Shown in pieces: positions 36,043 to 43,933 of a stretch of 64,000 nt of DNA (its first letter is position 1; every line of letters begins with the position of its first letter). The stretch covers positions 372,001-436,000 of the forward strand of contig NZ_PPEG02000002.1 in the NCBI RefSeq assembly GCF_002899945.2, written 5' to 3'. The DNA comes from Chryseobacterium viscerum (lineage in GTDB: Bacteria; Bacteroidota; Bacteroidia; Flavobacteriales; Weeksellaceae). The notes under the pieces are model-generated. The model worked only from the letters and a program-made list of their open reading frames with translations, was not told the DNA's origin and did not search any database. The position numbers and the translations under genes were made by a program.

Positions 36043-36459
36043 TTAATCCTCTTCAGCCAAAGTAATCCGTAATTTATTCAAAGTATTCATTAAGGTGATG
36101 CTTGCTGTAAGTTCTACAATTTCCTGTTCTGTGAAATGCTCTGTTAGTTTTGCTTTGATCGATTGCCAGTCATCTTTACTGTAAATGACTGCTTCTGCCC
36201 ATTCTAAAGCAAGCTTTTGTAAAGGATTGAAGACATTAATATGTTTCCAGCCTGGAAGCCGGTTAATGATATCCTGTTCAAAACCAAAATTGGAAAGTTC
36301 TTTAGCGTGATAACTGCAGCAATAGGCACATCCATTGATTTGAGAAACTCGTAATTCGACCAAGGCGATTAGTTTTTCATCAATACCAGATTTTCTAATA
36401 CTGTTGTGGGCTTTATACAGATTTCCAATAGTTTCTTTTGCAATTTCTTTGTAATTCAT
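36043..36459 (-). CDS. Carboxymuconolactone decarboxylase / AhpD-like alkylhydroperoxidase
   Basis: 138 residues from ATG 36459 (MNYKEIAKETIGNLYKAHNSI); the frame is open further upstream but that part (MEYTFKKVSIEPKGKHIGSK...) does not look like the family. The CxxC redox pair with following His is in NGCAYCCSYHAKEL. LALEWAEAVIYSKDDW and ELTASITLMNTLNKLRIT complete the helical fold. AhpD-like proteins reduce hydroperoxides with thiols. It probably takes part in peroxide defence. Confidence 0.88.
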   Translation of the reverse strand: MNYKEIAKETIGNLYKAHNSIRKSGIDEKLIALVELRVSQINGCAYCCSYHAKELSNFGFEQDIINRLPGWKHINVFNPLQKLALEWAEAVIYSKDDWQSIKAKLTEHFTEQEIVELTASITLMNTLNKLRITLAEED

Positions 36460-36585
36460 AATGAAATATTTTCTGCAAATTTGCATCAGAAAAAGTTTCG
36501 AACCTATATGCTTACCTTTTGGTTCTATACTTACCTTTTTGAAAGTATACTCCAATGAGAACTATAACGAATTATAAATCAGGGG

Positions 36586-37194
36586 TTAGTAAAATTGTTT
36601 TATGCTTTCAATAGCTCCTGTTTCTTGGTCAACAAACAAATAAACACATCCATCATCATGAAACAGATAGCAATTTTTAATTTCCACCTGGCCTAAAAAG
36701 AATAAAGGGTTATCATTTTTAATGGGCCAGTTAGGATTTTGTATCCATTTTGGTGGTTGGGTCTGGTATTTAAAAAGTTCAGTATATTGTTGTTTAATGT
36801 ACAGTTTTTGCTCAGCTTTTGAAAGCTTTTTGTCTTTGGGTAAAATATACTTTTCAATAAAGTTGAGTTCAGCATTTACATATTTGGGACGAGTACTTAG
36901 AATAAGATCATATTCATCAGAAAACTTTGATGATGGAGTGCTTTCAATTCCGATTTTTGTAAGAAACAAACTGACAGTTCCCTGAGCGTTTAATTTCCCG
37001 GAAGCACTTTTATAATCTTGTTCAGCTAAATATAAAAATGGAGTAGTATTCTGTAGATACGTTCCATGCCAATCAAGCTTAGGGTCTGAAAGCAGTTTTT
37101 CTAAATTCGGGTTGGCATAAAGTTGCTGCTCAAAATCTTTTTCAGATACTTTACCTCCAACAAAGTCTTTTAAAGTCTGTATATCGTTTTCCAC
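36586..37194 (-). CDS. Hypothetical protein, C-terminal part resembling YwqG/DUF1963
   Basis: 202 residues, no signal peptide. The N-terminal third is helical (TLKDFVGGKVSEKDFEQQLY, NPNLEKLLSD). The end (WIQNPNWPIKNDNPLFFLGQVEI, then CYLFHDDGCVYLFVDQETG) is similar in pattern to the PLxFLxQI...LYxF motif of the YwqG/DUF1963 family. Such small soluble proteins are sometimes immunity proteins, but no toxin gene is next to it. Function unassigned. Confidence 0.65.
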   Translation of the reverse strand: MENDIQTLKDFVGGKVSEKDFEQQLYANPNLEKLLSDPKLDWHGTYLQNTTPFLYLAEQDYKSASGKLNAQGTVSLFLTKIGIESTPSSKFSDEYDLILSTRPKYVNAELNFIEKYILPKDKKLSKAEQKLYIKQQYTELFKYQTQPPKWIQNPNWPIKNDNPLFFLGQVEIKNCYLFHDDGCVYLFVDQETGAIESIKQFY

Positions 37195-37306
37195 CGGCGA
37201 ATATTGTTTATCTTAAATTATTGCTGTGTAGATATGAAATAGGGCTTTTATTTATTTCGTTATTGTTTATTGAAATAAATCTGGAATTTTTAAAATCCAG
37301 ATGCCA

Positions 37307-37690
37307 TCAAATATTGACAGGCTTTTTTGTTTTTTTATTCTCTATGCTACAATCCTCAGAATATAATCCTTTTACCTGATATTTTGCTTCCCACTCTTCC
37401 AGTAAATATAAAATTGGTAACAACGCCAATCCTTTCTCTGTAAGAGAATATTCTACCCGCGGAGGAAGTTCTTTAAACTCTTCACGGATAACAAGTCCGT
37501 CCGTTTCCATTTCTCTCAATTGATCGGTCAGGACCTTTCTGGAAATAACATTAATGCGCACAGCAAGCTCTCCAAAACGCAGCCTTCTGTCCTTAATAAC
37601 AAGGACAATAATGGGTTTCCATTTGCTTCCCAAAGCGGCCATTGCCTTACCCAGAGGACAGCTGTATTGCATTAATTCATTCTTTTTCAT
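37307..37690 (-). CDS. HxlR family transcriptional regulator
   Basis: 127 residues. SCPLGKAMAALGSKWKPIIVLVIKDRRLRFGELA is the HxlR winged-helix signature with the conserved Cys10. It continues with ISRKVLTDQLREMETDGLVIREEF and VEYSLTEKGLALLPIL. Some family members sense electrophiles or oxidants through that Cys. It is divergent from an old-yellow-enzyme gene across a 166-base gap that contains a ladder of GTTAC words, very likely its binding sites. Confidence 0.92.
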   Translation of the reverse strand: MKKNELMQYSCPLGKAMAALGSKWKPIIVLVIKDRRLRFGELAVRINVISRKVLTDQLREMETDGLVIREEFKELPPRVEYSLTEKGLALLPILYLLEEWEAKYQVKGLYSEDCSIENKKTKKPVNI

Positions 37691-37736
37691 AGGGAAATAG
37701 GTATTTTAATTATCATATGGAACCTAAGTTTCATAC

Positions 37737-37833
37737 GTTACTTTGATGTTACTAATGTAAGTTACTGCGAAGTTACCACTATTTTTTTAATAAAGGGTAC
37801 AAATACGAACTATTATTAGTTACTTTGTGTAAC
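37737..37833. promoter_or_regulatory. Ladder of GTTAC sites, likely HxlR operator
   Basis: GTTAC begins at 37737, 37748, 37761 and 37772 (steps of 11, 13 and 11 bases, about one helical turn each). A separate inverted pair GTTAC-TTTGT-GTAAC is at 37819-37833, just before the old-yellow-enzyme start and overlapping its TTACTTTG promoter-like box. Confidence 0.65.
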
Positions 37834-37856
37834 AATTATAAAATATAAATTTAAAT

Positions 37857-38918
37857 ATGAGCACATCATCATTATTTAAACCGTTTCAATACAAAAATTT
37901 ACAGCTTAAAAATAGAATTGTAATGGCTCCTATGACCAGAGCACAGTCTGACAATGGAGTTCCTACACAGAATATCGCAGATTACTACGGAAGGAGAGCT
38001 GCTTCAGACGTAGGATTGATCCTTTCAGAAGGAACTGTTATCAACAGACCCGCATCAAAAAACTTACAGAACATTCCAGATTTCTACGGAACTGAAGCGT
38101 TGAATGGCTGGAAAAATGTAATTGATTCCGTACATAAAAACGGAGGCAAAATGGGACCTCAGATCTGGCATGTAGGCGATACAAGATCGTCGGAAGACTA
38201 TCCGTTGGTTCCAATGGAAAAAGCTTCAACAATGACCATTGAAGATATTCAGGATACCATTGCACAGTTTGCAGCCTCTGCAAAATCAGCGAAAGATCTT
38301 GGCTTTGACTGTCTTGAAATTCATGGCGCTCATGGGTATCTTATCGATCAGTTTTTCTGGGAAGTAAGCAATACAAGAACAGATGAGTATGGTGGTAAAA
38401 CACTAAAAGAAAGAAGCAGATTTGCTGTTGAAGTAGTGAAAGCTATCAGAGCAGCAGTGGGAGAGGACTTTACGATTATCATTCGTCTTTCACAATGGAA
38501 ACAACAGGATTATAAAACTAAACTGGCCTTTACTCCTAATGAAATGGAAGATTGGTTATTACCTTTAAAAGAAGCTGGAGTAGACATTTTCCATTGTTCA
38601 CAGCGTCGTTTCTGGGAACCCGAATTTGAGGGTTCAGATCTAAACTTCGCAGGATGGGCTAAAAAAATTACCGGACAGCCAACTATTACAGTAGGATCTG
38701 TAGGATTAAACGGTGATTTCCTTAATTCTTTTGCAGGGGAGGGAACAGAGAAATCTGATCTTACAGAACTGATCAGAAGACTTGATAATGAAGAATTTGA
38801 TCTCGTTGCAGTAGGAAGAGCCATTTTACAGGATCACCAGTGGGTACAGAAGATCAAAGACGGAAATACCGAATCTCTTCTGGACTTTTCAGCAGAAAGT
38901 ATGAGCGTTTTATTTTAA
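37857..38918 (+). CDS. Old yellow enzyme family NADH:flavin oxidoreductase
   Basis: 353 residues. FKPFQYKNLQLKNRIVMAPM at the start, GGKMGPQIWHVGDT, and the active-site block LEIHGAHGYLIDQFFWEVSN with the His pair, followed by NTRTDEYGG. The C-terminus has ITVGSVGL and FDLVAVGRAILQDHQW for FMN phosphate binding. These FMN enzymes reduce activated alkenes, quinones or nitro compounds with NAD(P)H. Divergence from an HxlR regulator suggests induction by electrophilic compounds. Confidence 0.92.
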   Translation: MSTSSLFKPFQYKNLQLKNRIVMAPMTRAQSDNGVPTQNIADYYGRRAASDVGLILSEGTVINRPASKNLQNIPDFYGTEALNGWKNVIDSVHKNGGKMGPQIWHVGDTRSSEDYPLVPMEKASTMTIEDIQDTIAQFAASAKSAKDLGFDCLEIHGAHGYLIDQFFWEVSNTRTDEYGGKTLKERSRFAVEVVKAIRAAVGEDFTIIIRLSQWKQQDYKTKLAFTPNEMEDWLLPLKEAGVDIFHCSQRRFWEPEFEGSDLNFAGWAKKITGQPTITVGSVGLNGDFLNSFAGEGTEKSDLTELIRRLDNEEFDLVAVGRAILQDHQWVQKIKDGNTESLLDFSAESMSVLF

Positions 38919-38927
38919 TGTCAATAA

Positions 38928-39003
38928 TGAATAGAAAATTTGCTTCGCTGTCAATTTTTTAACAGCATATTTTATTCACTTGCGGAGCAAAATTGATTAT
39001 TCA
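38928..39003. repeat. Imperfect inverted repeat TGAATA...TGCTTCGC / GCGGAGCA...TATTCA
   Basis: The arms around 38928-38948 and 38982-39003 pair imperfectly and may work as a weak terminator for the old-yellow-enzyme gene. No gene is seen in 38919-39144. Confidence 0.5.
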
Positions 39004-39067
39004 TACCTGATATTAAATCAGCATAATTCACTTTATTTTATATTTAATTTTCACCTATTTATTAAAG

Positions 39068-39105
39068 AACCCGATTTCAGAATTTCTGAAATCGGGTTTT
39101 TATTT
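39068..39105. terminator. Strong bidirectional terminator
   Basis: AACCCGATTTCAG-AATTT-CTGAAATCGGGTT is a perfect 13-base-pair stem followed by TTTATTT. It serves the minus-strand GG-leader peptide gene and possibly the plus-strand oxidoreductase. Confidence 0.85.
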
Positions 39106-39144
39106 GCTTTTTATAAACAATTTCTAAAAGCTTTGAATTCCATT

Positions 39145-39309
39145 TTATAAGAATCTGCATCCGGTTGCTGCAAGCTCACACGTCCAATAGGCAGGAACAC
39201 CATCTTCAGCTTTGTGACGGCATGCAATAAGTCCGGCTTCACACTGTGGAGCATTTCCACCATTGATGTTCTTTAATGTCGATTTTGTTAATCTCTTTAG
39301 ATTTTTCAT
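39145..39309 (-). CDS. GG-leader, bacteriocin-like small peptide
   Basis: 54 residues; a short gene easily missed. The N-terminus MKNLKRLTKSTLKNINGG is a double-glycine-type leader like those of the Chryseobacterium 'bacteriocin-like' peptides, with the cut expected after Gly18. The mature part has four cysteines (23, 30, 44, 51) spaced for two disulfides or a modified peptide. It has a good promoter and a strong terminator, so it is its own transcription unit. No C39 peptidase-transporter or modifying enzyme is next to it. Antimicrobial activity is not shown by the sequence. Confidence 0.8.
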   Translation of the reverse strand: MKNLKRLTKSTLKNINGGNAPQCEAGLIACRHKAEDGVPAYWTCELAATGCRFL

Positions 39310-39332
39310 ATTGATTAGTTTGTTGATTCATA

Positions 39333-39362
39333 CAAATATAATATTTTTTGTAAATCAAACAA
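39333..39362 (-). promoter_or_regulatory. Promoter for the GG-leader peptide (TTG-N19-TATATTTG)
   Basis: On the minus strand TTG (39362-39360) and TATATTTG (39340-39333) are 19 bases apart. The ATG follows 24 bases later. Confidence 0.8.
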
Positions 39363-39416
39363 TACTTTGCACTAAAATGTGAAATATATTCTTTCAAATA
39401 GCATATTCTAAAAATA

Positions 39417-39447
39417 AACCCGCTCCTGGAATTTCCGGGAGCGGGTT
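39417..39447 (-). terminator. Terminator of the C1 peptidase gene
   Basis: AACCCGCTCC and GGAGCGGGTT with further GGAA/TTCC pairing form a long near-perfect stem. It lies between the C1 peptidase gene and the GG-leader peptide gene, separating their transcripts. Confidence 0.8.
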
Positions 39448-39499
39448 TTAACAGATTTAAATATCTAAAACTGCCTTTAAAATGGCAGAAATGATTTTC

Positions 39500-40702
39500 T
39501 TATAAACCAATATTCTTAGTTGGCTTCAACTGCTTCAAGATGCTTTTTGGAATGGCGTTTTTGTGAACCAAAATAGCTGTTGATTTATATTCAACATAAG
39601 GTCTTGTTACATAAAGATATCCAGCGAAATCATTGGTTACTCCCCAAGAATTCTTTACCATATAATATTCTTTACCCGTCTGATCTTTTGCCAATCCTAC
39701 GATATGCATACCGTGATCATCCGTTGTAGAAAGGTTGTTAAGCGCTTTCTGACGCATGTCTTCAGTGATGGTTTTATCTTTTTTAGGCTCTGTAAACAAA
39801 GTCTGCTTGTTCTCTGCAGTGATCTGATCAAGCTCCATATCCGGAACATAAGCTACTCCGTTTTTGTAAGAGAAATAAGGCTCAGAAACGTCAGTTGCCC
39901 AACCTACAGAATATCCTTTCGTTACTGCGTTGTCGATAATCGCTGTAAGATCTTTCATCGGAACATTCCAGTCAGAATCGTGGCTCCAGTTATCAGGAAT
40001 TGGAACTACAAATTTCTGAAAATACGGATAATCTTTATACGAAGATAATTCTACATAATCTTCAGCATTGATTCCTACCACATCCTTAGCAAATGTTTTA
40101 GGAGTGTAGTTTTTCCCTTCATATGTAAAGTTCGCAGGTACTTTTCCTAGATATTCATCAAGAATAGCATCTACAGAATCCATCCAGTTATCTGTCAGTT
40201 TTCCTTTTGAAGAAGCCTGAACAAGACTGTCAAGAACCGGCTTCAGTTTCCCCTGCATTTCCTTGAAGTTATTTGTAGTCTGCCCGGATTTTAAACCCGT
40301 GTAAACATCTTGAGGAACCGCTCCGTACTTCTTGTACATGTTGATTACGTCGTGAAGTTCACCTCCGTCACCCCAGCTGATGGCGCCATTATTTAAAACA
40401 TATAATTTCGCTTTATCATGATAAGAATTTCTTGCTGTAAAAATTTCAGCAAGATCTACAGGCTTTTTGCCCATTCTCTGCATTTCAGATTCAAGGAATG
40501 AATTTCCTGAATAGCTCCAGCAAGTTCCTGATGAACCTTGGTTCTTTACAGAAGTTGCACCAACGTCTTTTAACGTTGTGAACTGAAAATTAGCATTTTG
40601 TGATTGGTTGTTTTTTAACTTATTGATTAAGTCATCTTGGGCAAACATCATACTTCCTGCAGACAAAACAAAAAGTAATGATGCAATTTTGGCATTTTTC
40701 AT
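39500..40702 (-). CDS. Exported C1 family (PepC/bleomycin-hydrolase-like) cysteine peptidase
   Basis: 400 residues from the ATG at 40702, which opens a signal peptide (MKNAKIASLLFVLSAGSMMFAQ); a longer frame upstream is unlikely. Catalytic Cys61 in GSSGTCWSYS, His330 in DDHGMHIVG and Asn351 in KNSWG. The long insert between Cys and His and the LKQLKP tail are typical of aminopeptidase C/bleomycin hydrolase relatives, here exported. It should trim peptides in the periplasm. It is divergent from the ECF sigma gene across 228 bases. Confidence 0.9.
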   Translation of the reverse strand: MKNAKIASLLFVLSAGSMMFAQDDLINKLKNNQSQNANFQFTTLKDVGATSVKNQGSSGTCWSYSGNSFLESEMQRMGKKPVDLAEIFTARNSYHDKAKLYVLNNGAISWGDGGELHDVINMYKKYGAVPQDVYTGLKSGQTTNNFKEMQGKLKPVLDSLVQASSKGKLTDNWMDSVDAILDEYLGKVPANFTYEGKNYTPKTFAKDVVGINAEDYVELSSYKDYPYFQKFVVPIPDNWSHDSDWNVPMKDLTAIIDNAVTKGYSVGWATDVSEPYFSYKNGVAYVPDMELDQITAENKQTLFTEPKKDKTITEDMRQKALNNLSTTDDHGMHIVGLAKDQTGKEYYMVKNSWGVTNDFAGYLYVTRPYVEYKSTAILVHKNAIPKSILKQLKPTKNIGL

Positions 40703-40930
40703 TACTATAAAAAGATTATTTGTATTAATAGTCGTTGCTAATAGAGATTTGTTACAGAAGGAAAAGTTAAATTTGAAATGTAAAAAAAATATGAAAAGAC
40801 CAAACCGTAAAATCCTAAAAGGCAAATAGGATGATTTATAAATTTGATTTTCATCTTTTTACCAAAAAAGTTTATCATGTTTCCAACCTTCACAAAAGTT
40901 TCGGCATCTATACTATTATAACTCCTGACT

Positions 40931-41449
40931 ATGGAACAAGAATTATTATTGGAATGCCAGCGTAGCGACCGCAATGCACAGCGGAAAGTTTACGAGAAAA
41001 TGGCGGGCAGGCTTTACTCAGTCTGCAGACGCTATTTGAAAAACGATGAAGATATAGAAGAAGTATTGGCTGATACGTTCTATAAAATCTTCACGAAAAT
41101 CACCCAGCTTCAGAATCCTGAAACCTTTGAAGCATGGGCCAGAAAAATTGCGGTGAACGAATGCCTGCAGAAATTAAGAACCCACAAAGGACTGTTTATT
41201 TCCCTTGAAGAAAACTTTATTGATCATTCTGAAGGGACTACAGATAGCCTATCCCTGGAAAAAGATATTCTGAGTCTGCTGAATTTTCTCCCGGAAGGCT
41301 GCAGAGCAATCTTTAATCTTTTCGCTATTGAAGGATATCCTCATAAGGAAATTGCTACCATGCTTTCCATCAGTGAAGGAACTTCAAAATCCCAGCTCAA
41401 TTTTGCAAGAAAGAAGCTACAGGAACTTTTAGTGAATCAAAACATTTAA
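40931..41449 (+). CDS. ECF-type RNA polymerase sigma factor
   Basis: 172 residues. Region 2: YSVCRRYLKNDEDIEEVLADTFYKIFTKI and FEAWARKIAVNECLQKLRTH. Region 4: LPEGCRAIFNLFAIEGYPHKEIATMLSISEGTSKSQLNFARKKLQ. It recruits RNA polymerase to a small regulon, probably including the genes that follow. It lies 12 bases before the membrane-anchored vWA/plug protein, the place where an anti-sigma factor is expected. Confidence 0.92.
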   Translation: MEQELLLECQRSDRNAQRKVYEKMAGRLYSVCRRYLKNDEDIEEVLADTFYKIFTKITQLQNPETFEAWARKIAVNECLQKLRTHKGLFISLEENFIDHSEGTTDSLSLEKDILSLLNFLPEGCRAIFNLFAIEGYPHKEIATMLSISEGTSKSQLNFARKKLQELLVNQNI

Positions 41450-41461
41450 ACTTTTACAACA

Positions 41462-43870
41462 ATGGAAAATAATCATATAGATCAACAATTCAATGAAGCC
41501 TCTAAGCTTTCAGAAGAACCAACAGTTTTTCCTGGTTTTGAAAAAGTATGGGAAAAAATTGAAGAAAAATTAGATAAAAAAGAAGAGAAAAAGAGAATGA
41601 TTCCTCTTTGGCTGCCGTATGGTATTGCTGCAAGTTTGGTGATTGGTCTGGGGGCTTTTTATTTTATCAATAAAAAAGAAGCTGCCGAACCTTTAAAACC
41701 TGTAATAGTAGAGAATACAACGTCAAGAGGCCCGATTAACAAAACAGATATTGCAAAAATAGACCGTACTATAAAAGAGAATATCAGAAAAGAAGAATTA
41801 CCTGGATCTGTACCTCTTCCTTTACCGAATCAACCTTCATCGATTGTAGGAATAGATGTATACAAATCTCCACCTACCTGCAATTTACCGCCAGTACAAG
41901 CTCCTGATAGAATAACAGCATCTTTGCCCCAAATATATAATGATACTTTAAAAACGCAAAGTATTGATGAAGTTGTAGTGGTGGGATATTCAAAAGTAGT
42001 TAGAAGAAAGGAGGTGACAGCATCCAATACCGTTACAAGTAGTTCTATCAGTAACTTACCACAGGCTACCGTTTATTCTTCATTGCAGGGGGCTGTTGCA
42101 GGAATTAAAGTCGATAAATCGGGAGGAAATCCGGGTAGTAGTAACATCGCTCCGGGATATATTAATAACAATCAGCTGATGATTAGAGGCGCTGCTTCTA
42201 TAAAAGCAGAAAATAAAGCTTTGTTTGTTCTTAATGGGATCGTAAGAGCAGAGGAGGAACTTAGAAAATTAGATCCTAATAAAATTGAAAGTATCAATGT
42301 TTTAAAAGGAGCTTCTGCTACAGCAATTTATGGAAGTAAGGCGGCAAATGGGGTGATTGTGGTAACCACCAAAGATCTTTCAAGAAGAGAAAGAAGAAAA
42401 ATGAAAAAGCTGCAGGAGGAACTCAATAAACAACAGCAGATTGCACCGGTTCCTCAAAATAATGAAAGCTATGATGCGTTTGTTGAAAATCCTTTTGAGC
42501 TCACGCAAAGCCAGCCTTTATCTACCTTCTCTATTGATGTTGATAATGCTTCTTATTCCAATGTGAGAAGAATGATCAATAACGGACAGGCAGTCGATAA
42601 AAATGCAGTAAGAATTGAAGAAATGGTTAATTACTTTAAATATGATTACCCTCAGCCTAAAAAAGGAGACCCTTTCTCGATCAACACAGAATACAATGAC
42701 TCGCCATGGAACCCTAAGCATAAACTGCTTAAAATAGGTCTTCAGGGAAAAAATCTTCCAATGGATAAACTGCCTGCATCCAACTTTGTGTTTCTGATTG
42801 ATGTTTCAGGCTCAATGAATGAAGAAAATAAATTACCGTTATTGAAATCTTCCTTTAAAGTGCTGCTGAATAAGCTCAGACCTAAAGATAAAGTTGGGAT
42901 TGTGGTCTATGCAGGAAGTGCAGGAATGGTTTTACCACCTACTTCCGCAGGAGAAAAAGAAAAAATTATTGAGGCATTGGATCATCTTCAGGCCGGTGGA
43001 AGCACAGCAGGAGGAGCAGGAATTGAGCTTGCCTATAAACTGGCACAGGAAAATTTTGTGAAAGATGGAAATAACCGTGTCATTATCGCAACAGACGGAG
43101 ATTTCAATGTAGGAACGTCTTCAACGTCAGATCTTAAAACCTTAATTGAAGATAAAAGAAAATCAGGCGTTTTCCTTACTTGCTTAGGTTTTGGAATGGG
43201 CAATTATAAAGATAATACGCTGGAAACTCTTGCAGATAAAGGAAATGGGAATTACGCATATATTGATAATATGCAGGAAGCCAATAAGTTTTTAGGAAAA
43301 GAATTTGCAGGAAATATGTATGCCATCGCCAAGGATGTGAAAATTCAGATTGAATTTAATCCGGAATACATAAAATCATACCGCCTGATCGGTTATGAGA
43401 ATAGAAAACTAAAAAATGAGGACTTTGCAAATGATAAAATAGATGCCGGGGAACTGGGAAGCGGACATACCGTTACTGCTTTGTATGAGGTGATTCCAGT
43501 AGATGTAAAATCGGACTTCGTTCCTAAAGAAAGCACCCTGAAATATACTCAGAATACTTCATCAAAAGAATTTGGAGATGAGCTGGCAACGATAAAATTC
43601 AGATATAAAAAGCCTGATGGAGACTCCAGCCGAGAAATAAGCCAGGTGATTAAAAATGTTGATAACAGAATATCTTCTGCAAGTCCGGATTTTAAATTTG
43701 CTTCTTCAGTAGCGTGGTTCGGTTTGGTATTAAGAAATTCAGAACTGATTACAAAGAAAGACCTTTCTGACATTGAAAATCTTGCTAAACAGGGCAAAAG
43801 TAAAGATGAAGAAGGGTACCGGTCAGAATTCATAAGGCTGATAGAGAGCTATAAAACAATTCAAAAATAA
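41462..43870 (+). CDS. Membrane-anchored fusion: anti-sigma-like N-terminus, SusC-type TonB plug, YfbK-type von Willebrand A domain
   Basis: 802 residues. Residues 1-45 are charged and cytoplasmic (VFPGFEKVWEKIEEKLDKK), as in anti-sigma factors. A transmembrane helix spans 47-69. Residues 167-304 form a full SusC-type plug: SIDEVVVVGYSKVV at its start, then QLMIRGAASI, KIESINVLKGASATAIYGSK and ANGVIVVTTK. There is no beta-barrel behind it. Residues about 330-440 are the YfbK N-terminal region. The vWA domain (about 440-625) has an intact MIDAS (Asp447, Ser449, Ser451 in DVSGSMNEEN). A YfbK C-terminal domain ends the protein. It should sit in the inner membrane facing the periplasm. Next to an ECF sigma gene, it may be that factor's antagonist. 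Confidence 0.85.
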   Translation: MENNHIDQQFNEASKLSEEPTVFPGFEKVWEKIEEKLDKKEEKKRMIPLWLPYGIAASLVIGLGAFYFINKKEAAEPLKPVIVENTTSRGPINKTDIAKIDRTIKENIRKEELPGSVPLPLPNQPSSIVGIDVYKSPPTCNLPPVQAPDRITASLPQIYNDTLKTQSIDEVVVVGYSKVVRRKEVTASNTVTSSSISNLPQATVYSSLQGAVAGIKVDKSGGNPGSSNIAPGYINNNQLMIRGAASIKAENKALFVLNGIVRAEEELRKLDPNKIESINVLKGASATAIYGSKAANGVIVVTTKDLSRRERRKMKKLQEELNKQQQIAPVPQNNESYDAFVENPFELTQSQPLSTFSIDVDNASYSNVRRMINNGQAVDKNAVRIEEMVNYFKYDYPQPKKGDPFSINTEYNDSPWNPKHKLLKIGLQGKNLPMDKLPASNFVFLIDVSGSMNEENKLPLLKSSFKVLLNKLRPKDKVGIVVYAGSAGMVLPPTSAGEKEKIIEALDHLQAGGSTAGGAGIELAYKLAQENFVKDGNNRVIIATDGDFNVGTSSTSDLKTLIEDKRKSGVFLTCLGFGMGNYKDNTLETLADKGNGNYAYIDNMQEANKFLGKEFAGNMYAIAKDVKIQIEFNPEYIKSYRLIGYENRKLKNEDFANDKIDAGELGSGHTVTALYEVIPVDVKSDFVPKESTLKYTQNTSSKEFGDELATIKFRYKKPDGDSSREISQVIKNVDNRISSASPDFKFASSVAWFGLVLRNSELITKKDLSDIENLAKQGKSKDEEGYRSEFIRLIESYKTIQK

Positions 43871-43875
43871 TCTGT

Positions 43876-43907
43876 AAAAAAGAAATTTCCCCGGAAATTT
43901 CTTTTTT
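43876..43907 (+). terminator. Perfect 15-bp terminator between the vWA fusion and the barrel gene
   Basis: AAAAAAGAAATTTCC-CC-GGAAATTTCTTTTTT. It lies in a 63-base gap, so the sigma/vWA pair and the barrel/macroglobulin pair may be separate transcripts or be joined by read-through. Confidence 0.85.
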
Positions 43908-43933
43908 CATATTTTTAAGCATACTAATCACTG

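Noticed and set aside
37695..37860. CRISPR-like array from the repeated GTTAC words
   Set aside because: The words are only 5 bases with 6-8 base spacers in one intergenic region; an operator is far more likely.
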